A stretch of DNA of 64,000 nt, from NCBI GenBank assembly GCA_030562215.1, contig JAUPFL010000002.1, positions 930,001-994,000 of the forward strand, given 5' to 3'. The stretch is from Peribacillus frigoritolerans. Lineage in GTDB: Bacteria; Bacillota; Bacilli; Bacillales; DSM-1321. The notes below the pieces were generated by a model that saw nothing but the letters and a program-made list of their open reading frames with translations, was not told where the DNA came from and made no database searches. Positions 48,977 to 59,188 of the stretch are shown piece after piece (the stretch's first letter is position 1; each line of letters opens with the position of its first letter). The translations under genes and the position numbers were made by a program.

Positions 48977-50523
48977 CAGACATATATGATACGATCAATG
49001 ACCTATATGACAGACGCCGCAAAGTGGAAATGGGCGGCGGTGAAGAAAGAATCGATAAGCAGCATGAAAAGGGCAAACTTACTGCAAGGGAAAGAATTGA
49101 ACTTTTAGTTGATCCAGGTACATTCATCGAGCTTAATCCTTTTATCAAACACCGTAATACCAATTTTGGCATGGAAAAGGAGGAAGGGCCGGGAGAAGGG
49201 GTTGTCACCGGTTACGGAAAGGTCAACGGCCGCGACATTTATCTGTTTTCACAGGATTTTACTGTTTTTGGCGGTGCTCTCGGTGAAATGCATGCTCTGA
49301 AAATTGCCAATGTTATGGATTTGGCAGCGGAAAATGGAGCCCCTTTCATAGGTTTGAACGATTCTGGTGGGGCGCGTATTCAAGAAGGCGTAGTTTCACT
49401 TGACGGATATGGCCAAATATTTTACCGGAATTCCATTTATTCAGGGGTCATTCCACAGATTTCGGTTATTATGGGACCTTGCGCAGGCGGAGCTGTATAT
49501 TCCCCGGCAATAACCGACTTTGTCTTCATGGTTGAAAAAACGAGCCAAATGTTCATAACAGGTCCTAAAGTCATTGAAACGGTTACAGGTGAAAAGATTT
49601 CTTCCGAAGGATTGGGCGGAGCTACTGTACATAACACCATTAGCGGTAATGCTCATTTCAAAGGAGCATCAGAGGAGCAAGTATTGGCGGACGTTAGACG
49701 TCTCCTGAGCTATCTTCCACAAAATAATGAAGAGAAGCCGCCGGTTTTGGAAGCGGATGATGGGGATGACTACCGGCCGGACTTAACGGATGTAGTTCCT
49801 TATGAAGGGATCCGTCCATATGATGTTCGGAAAGTATTGGAGCAAGTTGTCGATGAGGATTCCTTTATGGAAGTCCAAGAGGGCTTTGCGAAAAACATAG
49901 TGGTCGGCTTGGCGCGGATCAAAGGGAAATCAGTGGGGCTTGTCTGTAACCAGCCAAAGGTGTTGGCTGGGGGACTTGATATTGATTCATCAGATAAGGC
50001 TGCCCGTTTTATTCGTTTTTGTGACTCGTTTAACATTCCGCTTATTACGTTTGAAGATGTTTCAGGTTTTTTCCCGGGCGTTAAACAAGAACATGGCGGG
50101 ATCATTCGCCACGGTGCAAAGCTGCTATATGCTTATTCGGAAGCAACAGTACCAAAATTGACGATCATATTGCGTAAAGCATACGGAGGAGCTTACGTGG
50201 CTCTTAATAGTAAATCCATCGGTGCGGATCTTACGTTTGCATGGCCGAATGCTGAAATCGCTGTAATGGGTTCTGCTGGAGCTGCAAATATCATTTTTGC
50301 CCGTGAAATTCAAAATAGCCAAGATCCGGAGGCGACACGGGCAGCTAAAATTGAAGAATACCGTGAGAAGTTCGCCAATCCATATGTTGCCGCAAGTCTT
50401 GGAATGGTGGATGATGTTATTGATCCCCGTGAAACCAGGATTAAGATCATTCAATCTCTTGATATGCTACGCAACAAAAAAGAAACTCGACCATGGAAAA
50501 AGCACGGAAATATCCCGTTGTGA
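48973..50523 (+). CDS. pccB: Propionyl-CoA carboxylase carboxyltransferase subunit
   Basis: Biotin-dependent carboxyltransferase of about 516 residues making (S)-methylmalonyl-CoA from propionyl-CoA; yqjD of B. subtilis. KGKLTARERIELLVDPGTFIE, DFTVFGGALGEMH, GGARIQEGV, MGPCAGGAVYSPA (oxyanion pocket), and AYGGAYVALNSKSIGAD. No adjacent biotin carboxylase or carrier gene, so partner subunits must come from elsewhere (AccBC or another locus). Confidence 0.92.
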   Translation: MTDIYDTINDLYDRRRKVEMGGGEERIDKQHEKGKLTARERIELLVDPGTFIELNPFIKHRNTNFGMEKEEGPGEGVVTGYGKVNGRDIYLFSQDFTVFGGALGEMHALKIANVMDLAAENGAPFIGLNDSGGARIQEGVVSLDGYGQIFYRNSIYSGVIPQISVIMGPCAGGAVYSPAITDFVFMVEKTSQMFITGPKVIETVTGEKISSEGLGGATVHNTISGNAHFKGASEEQVLADVRRLLSYLPQNNEEKPPVLEADDGDDYRPDLTDVVPYEGIRPYDVRKVLEQVVDEDSFMEVQEGFAKNIVVGLARIKGKSVGLVCNQPKVLAGGLDIDSSDKAARFIRFCDSFNIPLITFEDVSGFFPGVKQEHGGIIRHGAKLLYAYSEATVPKLTIILRKAYGGAYVALNSKSIGADLTFAWPNAEIAVMGSAGAANIIFAREIQNSQDPEATRAAKIEEYREKFANPYVAASLGMVDDVIDPRETRIKIIQSLDMLRNKKETRPWKKHGNIPL

Positions 50524-50537
50524 TCAAACATTGCAAG

Positions 50538-50569
50538 AAGCCCAAACGATCTGTTTTGGGCTCTTTTCC
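50538..50569 (+). terminator. Terminator of mce-pccB
   Basis: agcccaaa/ttttgggct hairpin, loop cgatctg, followed by ctttt. Confidence 0.85.
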
Positions 50570-50723
50570 ATACTGGGGGAAGATATCATTTTGAAAGAAA
50601 ACATTTACAAGTCATCATTCACTTTTTAATACGGCCTTTAGGATCAGCATGCCACATTATTTGCCGGGGCGCCGCTTTTAGAAGTATAATTAAAGAGGAA
50701 AACTTTTTTGGAGGTTTTATTTT

Positions 50724-51844
50724 ATGATTAATGAAGAACGTTTAGTTAATGAATTTATGGAATTGGTGCAGATTGATTCCGAAACGAAAAATGAAGCAGC
50801 CATCGCCAAAGTGCTGAAAGAAAAATTCGGGGCACTGGGTGTAGAAGTTTTTGAAGATGATACAACAGCAATCACCGGTCATGGTGCAGGGAATTTAGTA
50901 TGTACTTTAAAAGGAATGAAAGAAGGCGTAGATACCATCTATTTCACCTCCCATATGGATACGGTTGTACCAGGTAATGGAATCAAGCCTTCCATCAAAG
51001 ATGGATACATAGTGTCAGACGGAACGACCATTTTAGGGGCGGATGACAAAGCTGGATTAGCGGTAATGTTAGAAACGCTTAAAGTATTGAAAGAACAGAA
51101 TATCGAACATGGAACAATCGAATTCATCATAACTGTCGGTGAAGAATCTGGCTTGGTAGGGGCAAAGGCATTGGATCGCTCACTTGTAACGGCTAAATTC
51201 GGTTTTGCGCTTGATAGTGATGGAAAAGTGGGCAATGTGGTTGTTGCTGCACCTACTCAGGCGAAAGTGTCAGCAACCATTTTAGGCAAGACTGCTCACG
51301 CTGGTGTCGCTCCTGAGAAAGGCGTTTCGGCCATTACAATCGCTGCCAAAGCAATCTCTAGAATGCCATTAGGCAGAATCGATGAGGAAACGACAGCCAA
51401 TATCGGACGTTTCCAGGGGGGCAGCAAACCAATATTGTTTGTGACCATGTTGAAATCCTTGCAGAAGCAAGATCCTTGATTCCTGAAAAAATGGAAATAC
51501 AGGTAGCGAAAATGAAAGAGGCTTTCGAGACTGCAGCCATTGAAATGGGCGGACGAGCTGAAGTTGAAGTTAACGTCATGTATCCTGGTTTTAAATATGG
51601 TGCTGGTGATCATGTAGTCGAAATCGCAAGAAAGGCAGCAGAGAAAATCGGCCGTCCATGCGAGCTGGTTAAAAGCGGCGGAGGAAGCGATGCAAATGTC
51701 ATTGCAGGCTTTGGCATCCCTACTGTCAACCTCGCAGTGGGCTATGAAGATATCCATACTACGAATGAAAGAATTCCAGTTGAGGAATTAACGAAGCTAG
51801 CTGAAATGGTCGTCACTATCATCAAAGAAGTATCAGGTGAATAA
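50724..51844 (+). CDS. yqjE: M20 family (PepT-like) peptidase YqjE (one frameshift)
   Basis: Zinc aminopeptidase-like protein, about 373 residues restored. Metal site residues in FTSHMDTVVPG (His, Asp), GADDKAGLAVML (Asp) and VGEESGLVGAKALD (catalytic Glu, Glu ligand), dimerisation domain KTAHAGVAPEKG, and SGGGSDANVIAGFGIPTVNL near the end. The frame breaks at ccaaacc 51426-51428; ORF one stops at 51479 while the correct frame reads NIVCDHVEILAEARSL. Peptide substrate unknown. Confidence 0.92.
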
Positions 51845-51891
51845 TCACCCATAATAGGCAAGGTGTTCAAAGTATTGAAGGAATATATGTG

Positions 51892-51922
51892 CAGTCATCA
51901 ATAAACATGATGGCTGTTTTTC
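51892..51922 (+). terminator. Terminator of yqjE
   Basis: cagtcatca/tgatggctg hairpin with loop ataaaca and a T5 tail. Confidence 0.85.
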
Positions 51923-52046
51923 TTGGAGTGGATGCATCTTTCACCGCGGTTACCAAAGATAAATAGGGGTACCTTAATAGAAATGTATTTTTTATTGCCC
52001 CTATTTTTCGGTGTTTTTTATTTTTACAAGGATGTGACGGTCAAGC

Positions 52047-53320
52047 ATGAAGGACATGTATCCCAAAAATGGCAGGGTCATTCTCCATGTAGACATGAAT
52101 AGTTTCTATGCTTCAGTGGAAATGTCATATGATGTTTCATTGAAAGGCAAACCGCTTGCCATTGCAGGCAATGTTGAAGAGAGAAGGGGCATAATCGTCA
52201 CCTGCAGCTATGAGGCGAGGAAGTTCGGGGTTAAAACGACCATGCCGATTTGGCAGGCGAAAAAACTATGTCCTCAATTAGTCATTCAGAAACCGAATTT
52301 CGAGCGCTATCGAAAGGCATCACTGGCTATTTTCGATGTTTTGAGGCAATATACAGAGATGGTTGAACCGGTTTCGATTGATGAGGGGTATCTGGATATC
52401 AGTGAATGCGCCGGATTGGGTTCGCCTTTAGATATTGCCAATAGCATTCAGGAAAGAATTTTTAATACGATGGATCTTCCTTGCAGCATCGGGATTGCCC
52501 CTAATAAATTTTTGGCCAAAACTGCTTCCGATATGAAGAAACCAATGGGTATCACCGTGTTAAGGAAACGGGACATTTCGGAAAAGCTCTGGCCTTTACA
52601 AGTGGGCGAAATGCATGGCATCGGGGATAAGACATCGGAAAAGCTTCAATCTATCGGGATAATGACGATCAGGGACCTTGCACACGCCAATGATAGTCAA
52701 CTTAAACAGCTTCTTGGGATCAATGGCATCCGTTTGAAAGATAGGGCTAATGGAATCGACCCAAGGGTAGTGGATCCCGAAGCTATTTTTGAGCATAAGA
52801 GCATTGGAAACTCGACAACTCTTCCGCATGACTCCACCAATCAAAAAGAACTGATCGGTGTATTGGAAAAGCTTTCAGGGAAAGTTGCCGTCCGTTTGAG
52901 AAATAAACGGCTACTTGGTCAAAAAATAGGTGTGACGATCCGTTACAAAGACCGTCGCACAATAACGAGAAGCAGAACGGTCCCAAATCCGGTTTTTGAA
53001 AAAAGGATATTTTGGATGGAGCTATCGATCTCTTCATGAAAAATTGGAATGGGGAAGGAATCAGGCTTCTTGGTGTCACTGCCTATGATGTCATCGAAAA
53101 AGAATCGGCCTTCAAGCAACTGGATATTTTCTCCTTTCAAGAGGATGCAGAAAAAGAACCCCTGTATGAAGCGATGGAACACTTGCAAAATAAGTACGGA
53201 GAAAATATTATTAAAAAGGGATTACCCTTGAAAAACCGTTCAATTGGAACAGACACTAGCTTCAGCAAAGATTTCTTTGAGCAATCCAGGAGGAATGATC
53301 CTTCTTTTGACAAAGAATAG
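52047..53320 (+). CDS. polY1: Y-family DNA polymerase IV, YqjH/PolY1 type (one frameshift)
   Basis: Translesion polymerase of the DinB class, about 424 residues restored. Metal-binding Asp in ILHVDMNSFYASVEM and Asp-Glu in VEPVSIDEGYLDIS; HhH region LWPLQVGEMHGIGDKT; little finger domain; the tail QLDIFSFQED contains a beta-clamp motif-like QLDIF. The A run 52999-53004 lost a base: one frame ends RIFWMELSISS, the other continues DILDGAIDLFMKNWN. Start ATG 52047 or 52056-52059 region. Confidence 0.93.
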
Positions 53321-53362
53321 CGTACAAGCTGTGTAAAGATATAGAGAAGGGAAAGATGAATC

Positions 53363-54775
53363 ATGACAAAACAGCAGATTGGCGTTATCGGACTAGCCGT
53401 AATGGGCAAGAACCTTGCGTTTAATATTGAAAGCAGGGGATATTCAATTTCCGTATATAATCGCTCAGGATCAAAAACGGACGAAATGATGAAGGAAGCG
53501 GAAGGCAAAAACGTAACAGCCGCTTATACGCTTGAAGAATTCGTCAATTCCTTGGAAACACCACGCAAAATTTTATTGATGGTTAAAGCCGGAGCGGCAA
53601 CGGATGCAACAATCGAGCAATTAAAACCGTTGCTTGATAAAGGTGATATCGTTATTGATGGAGGGAATACCTTCTTCAAGGACACTCAGCGCCGCAATGA
53701 GGAACTAAGCAAGCTTGGCATCCATTTCATCGGTACCGGCGTGTCAGGGGGCGAAGAAGGAGCTCTAACAGGTCCTTCCATCATGCCTGGAGGTCAAAAA
53801 GAAGCATATGAACTTGTTGCACCGATCTTGAAGGACATTTCAGCTAAGGTCGATGGTGATGCTTGCTGCACGTATATCGGACCGGATGGGGCAGGTCATT
53901 ATGTGAAAATGGTACATAATGGTATTGAATACGGGGACATGCAATTGATTTCCGAATCTTATTTCCTTCTGAAAAATCTCCTTGGACTATCTGCCGAAGA
54001 ATTCCATGAAGTCTTCTCTGAATGGAATGAAGGGGAACTTGATAGCTATTTGATTGAAATTACTGCTGATATTTTCAAAAAATATGATGAAGAAACCGGC
54101 AAGCCGATGGTCGATGTCATTTTAGATAAAGCTGGCCAAAAAGGTACAGGGAAATGGACAAGTCAAAGTGCGCTAGATCTTGGTGTTCCGCTTCCAATCA
54201 TTACGGAATCCGTGTTTGCCCGGTTTATTTCAGCAATCAAGGACGAGCGTGTCGAAGCGAGTAAAATCCTTCGTGGTCCAAAAGCTGAATCATTTACAGG
54301 CGACAAAAAGGCTTTGATTGAAAGTATCCGAAAAGCACTTTATATGAGCAAAATCTGTTCATATGCACAAGGATTTGCACAAATGAAAGCAGCATCAGAA
54401 GAAAATGACTGGAACTTGCAATATGGGGAAATCGCGATGATTTTCCGTGGTGGATGTATCATTCGTGCACAATTCCTCCAAAAAATCAAGGAAGCGTACG
54501 ATCGTGAAGCGAACTTGAACAACCTTCTACTAGATCCTTACTTCCAAGGAATCGTCGAAAGCTATCAAGGAGCTTTGCGTGAGGTAGTGTCAACGGCTGT
54601 GATGAACGGAATCCCGGTTCCTTGCTTGTCATCGGCACTTGCCTATTTCGACAGCTATCGTACAGAAACGCTGCCAGCTAACCTGATTCAAGCTCAGCGT
54701 GACTATTTTGGAGCCCATACTTACCAACGCATTGATAAAGAAGGAACGTTCCATACCGAATGGATGGAAAAATAA
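53363..54775 (+). CDS. gndA: 6-phosphogluconate dehydrogenase, decarboxylating (NADP)
   Basis: Oxidises 6-phosphogluconate to ribulose 5-phosphate with NADP. 470 residues: [18 protein letters not shown] (Rossmann), [21 protein letters not shown], catalytic Lys in [16 protein letters not shown] and His/Glu thereafter, [17 protein letters not shown], and a C-terminal tail that reaches the partner subunit. Corresponds to yqjI/gndA. Zwf, the preceding enzyme of the route, is convergent 0.7 kb away. Confidence 0.95.
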   Translation: MTKQQIGVIGLAVMGKNLAFNIESRGYSISVYNRSGSKTDEMMKEAEGKNVTAAYTLEEFVNSLETPRKILLMVKAGAATDATIEQLKPLLDKGDIVIDGGNTFFKDTQRRNEELSKLGIHFIGTGVSGGEEGALTGPSIMPGGQKEAYELVAPILKDISAKVDGDACCTYIGPDGAGHYVKMVHNGIEYGDMQLISESYFLLKNLLGLSAEEFHEVFSEWNEGELDSYLIEITADIFKKYDEETGKPMVDVILDKAGQKGTGKWTSQSALDLGVPLPIITESVFARFISAIKDERVEASKILRGPKAESFTGDKKALIESIRKALYMSKICSYAQGFAQMKAASEENDWNLQYGEIAMIFRGGCIIRAQFLQKIKEAYDREANLNNLLLDPYFQGIVESYQGALREVVSTAVMNGIPVPCLSSALAYFDSYRTETLPANLIQAQRDYFGAHTYQRIDKEGTFHTEWMEK

Positions 54776-54781
54776 AAGTTC

Positions 54782-54821
54782 AAGCCGGCTTAAAAGGGGT
54801 CCCTTTTAAACCGGCTTTTTC
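54782..54821 (+). terminator. Terminator of gndA
   Basis: aagccggcttaaaaggg/cccttttaaaccggctt, long stem with loop gt and T tail. Confidence 0.92.
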
Positions 54822-54984
54822 TATCTCTGATGCTCTACAAGGTCAATGACCCCTAATGCAACATGTGCCAAACCGAAACCAAAAACCGTATTAGCTACCA
54901 TTTTGTTTGAGCCCCGGGTCTGCTTCATTGCATAACCCGCAGCTGTCACGGCTGTGCCCAAGGTTTAGCGATACTGTCACTAAG
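54821..54984 (-). CDS. Small hypothetical protein, frame disturbed
   Basis: Minus-strand frame reading LGTAVTAAGYAMKQTRG, SNKMVANTVFGFGLAH, VALGVIDLVEHQR to a TAG at 54821-54823, preceded in another frame by SDSIAKP and an aaaaggtcc site near 54990. Joining them needs one base (near 54959). The Gly/Ala-rich hydrophobic composition and VEH ending look like a conserved Bacillus small protein I cannot name. Start codon not identified. Convergent with gndA, whose terminator abuts it. Confidence 0.45.
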
Positions 54985-55231
54985 GACCTTTTTAGTGTAA
55001 CCTCAAGGGCTTACCATTCTTTTTAGATAAGGGAAAAAATGGTGAAAATGAACTAGTTGTAAATAGTTCCAATTAATTTACCTTTTTTAGGGAAAATATA
55101 GTATGATGTATGACATTCATCCTTGCTTTTTAGGTTTAAACACCTGTGGAAAAAGGAATATAAACATTGAAAGAGATGGACGGACCGTAGGATACAGTAG
55201 GCAGAAAGAGAGAAAAGGAGCGGAGGACTTT

Positions 55232-55393
55232 ATGTTCATCATCTGGTGGGCTGTAGCCATTTTTTTATTTTTCATTGCCTTAGAATCCGGTGTTTCATTT
55301 TGGCTCAATTCAGAAAAAGAGGAAGGAATATCCAAGTCCAAGGAAATGTTTCATATTATCCGGAATAAATTGCTGAGGAAGAGTGTTTCATGA
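55232..55393 (+). CDS. Small single-pass membrane protein, unknown
   Basis: 53 residues: one membrane helix at about 2-22 (FIIWWAVAIFLFFIALESG) and a charged tail (NSEKEEGISKSKEMFHIIRNK). ATG 55232 has an excellent gcggagga site 5 bp upstream; the open frame extends back to 55103 but that part has no site and no protein character. Between gndA and zwf; function unknown. Confidence 0.65.
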   Translation: MFIIWWAVAIFLFFIALESGVSFWLNSEKEEGISKSKEMFHIIRNKLLRKSVS

Positions 55394-55401
55394 ATGAAGG
55401 A

Positions 55402-55433
55402 GGGATGCAGATTCAAATCTGCATCCCTTTTTC
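55402..55433. terminator. Terminator between small ORF and zwf
   Basis: gggatgcagatt/aatctgcatccc perfect 12-bp stem, T5 tail on the plus side and A/T-rich on the other; separates convergent genes. Confidence 0.9.
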
Positions 55434-55436
55434 ATT

Positions 55437-56932
55437 TCATTCATTATTTTCGTTTTTCTTGACTTGCCACCAAATATGTCCATCTTCGGCCAGGAGTTCA
55501 TCGGATGCAAGTGGACCTGTGGATCCCGCCTCATAGTTAGGGAAAGACTCGTCTTTAGTATTTTCCCATGCATTGGAAATCGTATCGACGAACTTCCATG
55601 AGAGGGCAACCTCGTCCCAGTGCGTAAAGTTTGTAGCATCCCCGCGCATGCTGTCAAACAATAATTTTTCATATGCCTCGGGAGAATTGATGTGTTCGAT
55701 CCCTTTGTTCGAGACGGTCAGCTTCATTGGCTTTGTATTGGATGTCGTCCCGGATTTCTTAACATTTAAGTACAATGTGATACCTTCGTCAGGCTGGATA
55801 TTGATGACGAGAAGATTCGGGTTCAGCGTTTCTTCCGTTTTATAATACAGATTCATGGGGATATCTTTGAATTGAACAACGATATTCGTTGATTTGACAT
55901 CCATTCTCTTACCGGTACGGATATAAAAAGGAACACCGGCCCAACGGAAGTTATCAATCATCAATTTACCCGCAACATACGTCTCAGTGTTGGATTCGGG
56001 ATTTACGTTATGTTCATTGCGGTAGGCCGGAAGTGTTTGTCCATCTATCGTTCCTTCACCATATTGGCCACGGACGAAGTATTGATTGACTTCGTCTACT
56101 TTCATTGGTCGAAGTGAACGCAATGCCCGCACTTTTTCGCTTCGAATCTCTTCTGTCGTCAAAGCGATCGGGGGTTCCATGGCAAGCAAGGCCACCATTT
56201 GCAGAAGATGGTTTTGGACCATATCCCTTAGGGCACCGCTGGTTTCATAATAACGTCCGCGTTCTTCAACGCCAAGTGTTTCGCTTGAAGTAACCTGGAT
56301 GTTGGATATATATCTGTTATTCCAAAGCGGCTCGAATAGGGCATTGGAAAAACGGATGACCTCGATATTTTGGACCATTTCTTTACCTAAATAATGATCG
56401 ATGCGGTAGATTTCATCTTCAGCGAATGCAGTCCGAATCTGCTCATTCAATTTTTGTGCTGTTTCGAAACTGTGTCCAAATGGCTTCTCGATGACCAGGC
56501 GCTTATATCCATCCGTGTCACTCAGGCCTTGAGCTTTAATCTGTTCGGCAATCGTTCCGAAAAACTCGGGTGCCATCGCCAAATAGAAGATCCTGTTTCC
56601 TTCTAATTGATATTGACCGTCTAATTGTTCGGCAATGTCTTTTAATTGCAAGTACGATTCTGAACTTGAGACGTCATGGGAGTGATAATGGAAATGGGAA
56701 ATGAATTCGTCGACCTTTTCTTCCGCATGTCCGAACGTGAGAATCGAGTCCTTGACACTTGTTTGGAACTCCTCGTTAGTCAATGGCCTCCTTGCCACTC
56801 CGACGACCGCGAACTTATTGATTTTCTCTTTTGAAATAGTCGATATATGGAAGGAAACAATTTCCTTTTCGCTAAATCTCCGGTAGCACCAAAAATCATG
56901 ATCAATGCTGTGGGTTTATTGTTTTCTGTCAT
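55437..56932 (-). CDS. zwf: Glucose-6-phosphate 1-dehydrogenase (one frameshift)
   Basis: First enzyme of the oxidative pentose phosphate pathway. About 498 residues restored. N-terminal MTENNKPTALIMIFGATGDLAKRK (NADP motif GATGDLA) is in a different frame from the rest; a missing G around 56826-56832 explains it (LFQKEKINKFAVVGVARRP). Then IEKPFGHSFETA and the catalytic RIDHYLGKE (His as base). A gttgaggtt site precedes the ATG on the minus strand. The uninterrupted frame starts only at 56798. Confidence 0.95.
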
Positions 56933-57160
56933 GTTAAAACCTCAACTTTCCGTTAAATCTGTCTATAAAGTTGGAATTCCCGTATGTGTACCAATTTCTA
57001 ATTTTACGTTTAGCTTTCCCTCAAAGCAATCAATTTGCGCATTTTTTCTCATATTTCATTAAAAGTTTAATTTGCTTTCGGTTTTAATGGGTCATAAATG
57101 AAAGAGCACCTTGGTTATGCTATAGTTAAGTCATAAAGTATTTGCAACGGAGGTAGTATC

Positions 57161-58102
57161 GTGGATTTCGTTTTATTGGGTACAGGCGCTGGCGTTCCGG
57201 CCAAAGCGCGTAATGTGACATCAATCGCCCTTCAATTATTGGAAGAACGAGGGACGGTTTGGTTATTCGATTGTGGGGAAGCGACACAGCATCAAATATT
57301 AAAAACGGCGGTCAAACCGCGAAAGGTTGAAAAGATCTTCATCACCCATTTACATGGTGACCACATCTTCGGACTGCCTGGTTTTTTAAGCAGCAGATCT
57401 TTTCAGGGCGGAGTAGATAAATTGACCGTATATGGTCCACATGGCATAGATTCATTTATTAAGACGAGCTTACAGGTGAGTGGAACTCATTTAAAATATC
57501 CCTTGGAAATAATCGAAATAGAAGAAGGCACAGTGTTTGAGGACGAACAATTCACAGTGACTGCCATGACGCTTGATCATGGCATTTACAGCATCGGTTA
57601 TCGGATTGTGGAAAAAGATCGGCCGGGTAGCTTACTGGTCGACCGGCTGCGTTCTGAAGGAGTGAAGCCGGGGCCTCTTTTTAAAGCATTGAAAAATGGA
57701 CAAACGGTCTGTCTCGATGATGGCCGTGTCTTAAATGGGAAGGACTATATCAGTGCTCCGCAAAAAGGCCGGATCATCACGATTCTTGGTGATACAAGAA
57801 TGTGCAGCAATGCGCTCATTCTTGCTGAATCGGCGGATTACCTTGTTCATGAAGCTACATTTTCAGCGGAAGAATCTGAAATGGCATCAGCTTATTATCA
57901 TTCGACCACCGTTCAGGCTGCAGAAACGGCTTTGAAAGCGGGAGCTAAGCATCTAATCCTTACGCATATCAGCTCACGGTATACTCCAGAGGATGCTGTG
58001 AGGCTAAAAGAGGAAAGCAAAGCGATCTTTGCAAATACGATCATGGGTGAAGATCTGATGGCAATTAAAGTTCCTTTGTATTCAGAGGAATCGGGCAGCT
58101 GA
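57161..58102 (+). CDS. rnz: Ribonuclease Z
   Basis: Endonuclease that trims the 3' end of tRNA precursors lacking encoded CCA. Metallo-beta-lactamase fold, 313 residues, zinc motif [13 protein letters not shown] (HxHxDH) near 63-68, GDTRMCSNA and [11 protein letters not shown] with ILTHISSRY further on. GTG start after ggaggtag. Divergent from zwf, as in B. subtilis. Confidence 0.95.
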   Translation: MDFVLLGTGAGVPAKARNVTSIALQLLEERGTVWLFDCGEATQHQILKTAVKPRKVEKIFITHLHGDHIFGLPGFLSSRSFQGGVDKLTVYGPHGIDSFIKTSLQVSGTHLKYPLEIIEIEEGTVFEDEQFTVTAMTLDHGIYSIGYRIVEKDRPGSLLVDRLRSEGVKPGPLFKALKNGQTVCLDDGRVLNGKDYISAPQKGRIITILGDTRMCSNALILAESADYLVHEATFSAEESEMASAYYHSTTVQAAETALKAGAKHLILTHISSRYTPEDAVRLKEESKAIFANTIMGEDLMAIKVPLYSEESGS

Positions 58103-58165
58103 AATCAAAGCCAATGTTTGATATAATTAATCAATTGTTCATTGGATATTTAAAGGAGTGTAAAT

Positions 58166-58984
58166 ATGACTGACAAAAGTGACCTACATACTAAAGCAAT
58201 GGATTTTCTCCTGAAAACAAGCCGGACTTTTTTCATTCCAATCAGCTATCTTCCAAAGGGATTGCAAGAGGCTGTTGGAGCTGCATACCTTTGCATGCGC
58301 GCCATCGATGAGATCGAGGACCACCCAGGTCTTCCTGCAGATATTAAGGTTTCCCTGTTACAGGCCCTTAGTGAGCTTCCGGATGCGAATTTCAAGGAAG
58401 ATGATCTTCAAAAGTTATTTGAACCATATAAGGATGATCTGCCCGAGGTGACCCTTTTTCTTTCGGACTGGGTTGAATTTTGTCCCCCTGGTGCAAAAGA
58501 CAAAGTACTGGAGTCAACAAAGGAAATGGCCGAAGGCATGGCAAAATGGGTTACTAAGGACTGGCAAATCCATAATGAAGAGGAACTCGATGATTACACT
58601 TATTATGTTGCAGGTTTAGTGGGGGTCATGCTCTCCGATATGTGGAACTGGTACGATGGAACCGAAACGGACCGTGAACTTGCCATCGCATTTGGTCGCG
58701 GACTCCAAACGGTCAATATCCTGCGTAACCGTGAGGAAGATGCAGAACGTGGTGTGAATTTTTATCCGGATGGCTGGGGTTTCGACGAGATGCTTGCCCA
58801 TACGGAGCGTAATCTTGCATTAGCCGATGCGTATATTGGAGAGATTGAAACGAAAGAAATCACCCAATTCTGTAAAATCCCCTTGGAATTGGCAAAAGCC
58901 ACATTGAAAGCATTAAAAGAAGGCAAAGAAAAAATTGATCGTGCTACAGTGACCGAAATTGTCAGCCAGGTTGTCGAACATTGA
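58166..58984 (+). CDS. Phytoene/squalene synthase family protein
   Basis: All-alpha prenyltransferase fold, 272 residues, CrtM/HpnCD/YisP-like. First Asp-rich motif DEIED (D48, D52), the YTYYVAGLVGVMLSD segment typical of the family, and second motif NILRNREEDAERGVNFYP at about 184. In that second motif the usual RDxxED reads RNREED (N188), so the first acidic ligand is lost. It may therefore be a phosphatase-like or altered enzyme. No crt, hpn or sqs genes adjoin it; rnz precedes it. Product unknown. Confidence 0.85.
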   Translation: MTDKSDLHTKAMDFLLKTSRTFFIPISYLPKGLQEAVGAAYLCMRAIDEIEDHPGLPADIKVSLLQALSELPDANFKEDDLQKLFEPYKDDLPEVTLFLSDWVEFCPPGAKDKVLESTKEMAEGMAKWVTKDWQIHNEEELDDYTYYVAGLVGVMLSDMWNWYDGTETDRELAIAFGRGLQTVNILRNREEDAERGVNFYPDGWGFDEMLAHTERNLALADAYIGEIETKEITQFCKIPLELAKATLKALKEGKEKIDRATVTEIVSQVVEH

Positions 58985-58991
58985 TTTTTCA

Positions 58992-59037
58992 AAAAGCTGC
59001 TGTGAAAGATACCATACCTTTCACAGCAGCTTTTTTC
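58992..59037 (+). terminator. Terminator of the phytoene/squalene synthase gene
   Basis: aaaagctgctgtgaaag/ctttcacagcagctttt, 17-bp perfect stem with T tail. Confidence 0.93.
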
Positions 59038-59085
59038 ATGTTTTACATTTAGAACTCAAAAAATTCTAAAAAGTTAAAAAATATA

Positions 59086-59113
59086 TTGGAATAATTGGGA
59101 CTAAAATTATAAT
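59086..59113 (+). promoter_or_regulatory. Candidate sigma-A promoter of the ABC operon
   Basis: ttggaa (59086-59091), 16 bp, tataat (59108-59113). It gives a leader of about 70 nt with no evident riboswitch. Confidence 0.6.
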
Positions 59114-59188
59114 TTAGGACATAAAAGCGAAAAAAGCTGGCACCGTTAGTAAAACATTATTTTAAATAAGGAAAAAGCGGGGGAAAAT

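Noticed and set aside
59038..59188. T-box or riboswitch before the TrpX-like gene
   Set aside because: The leader is only about 70 nt, with no T-box sequence (agggtggnaccgcg type) or antiterminator.
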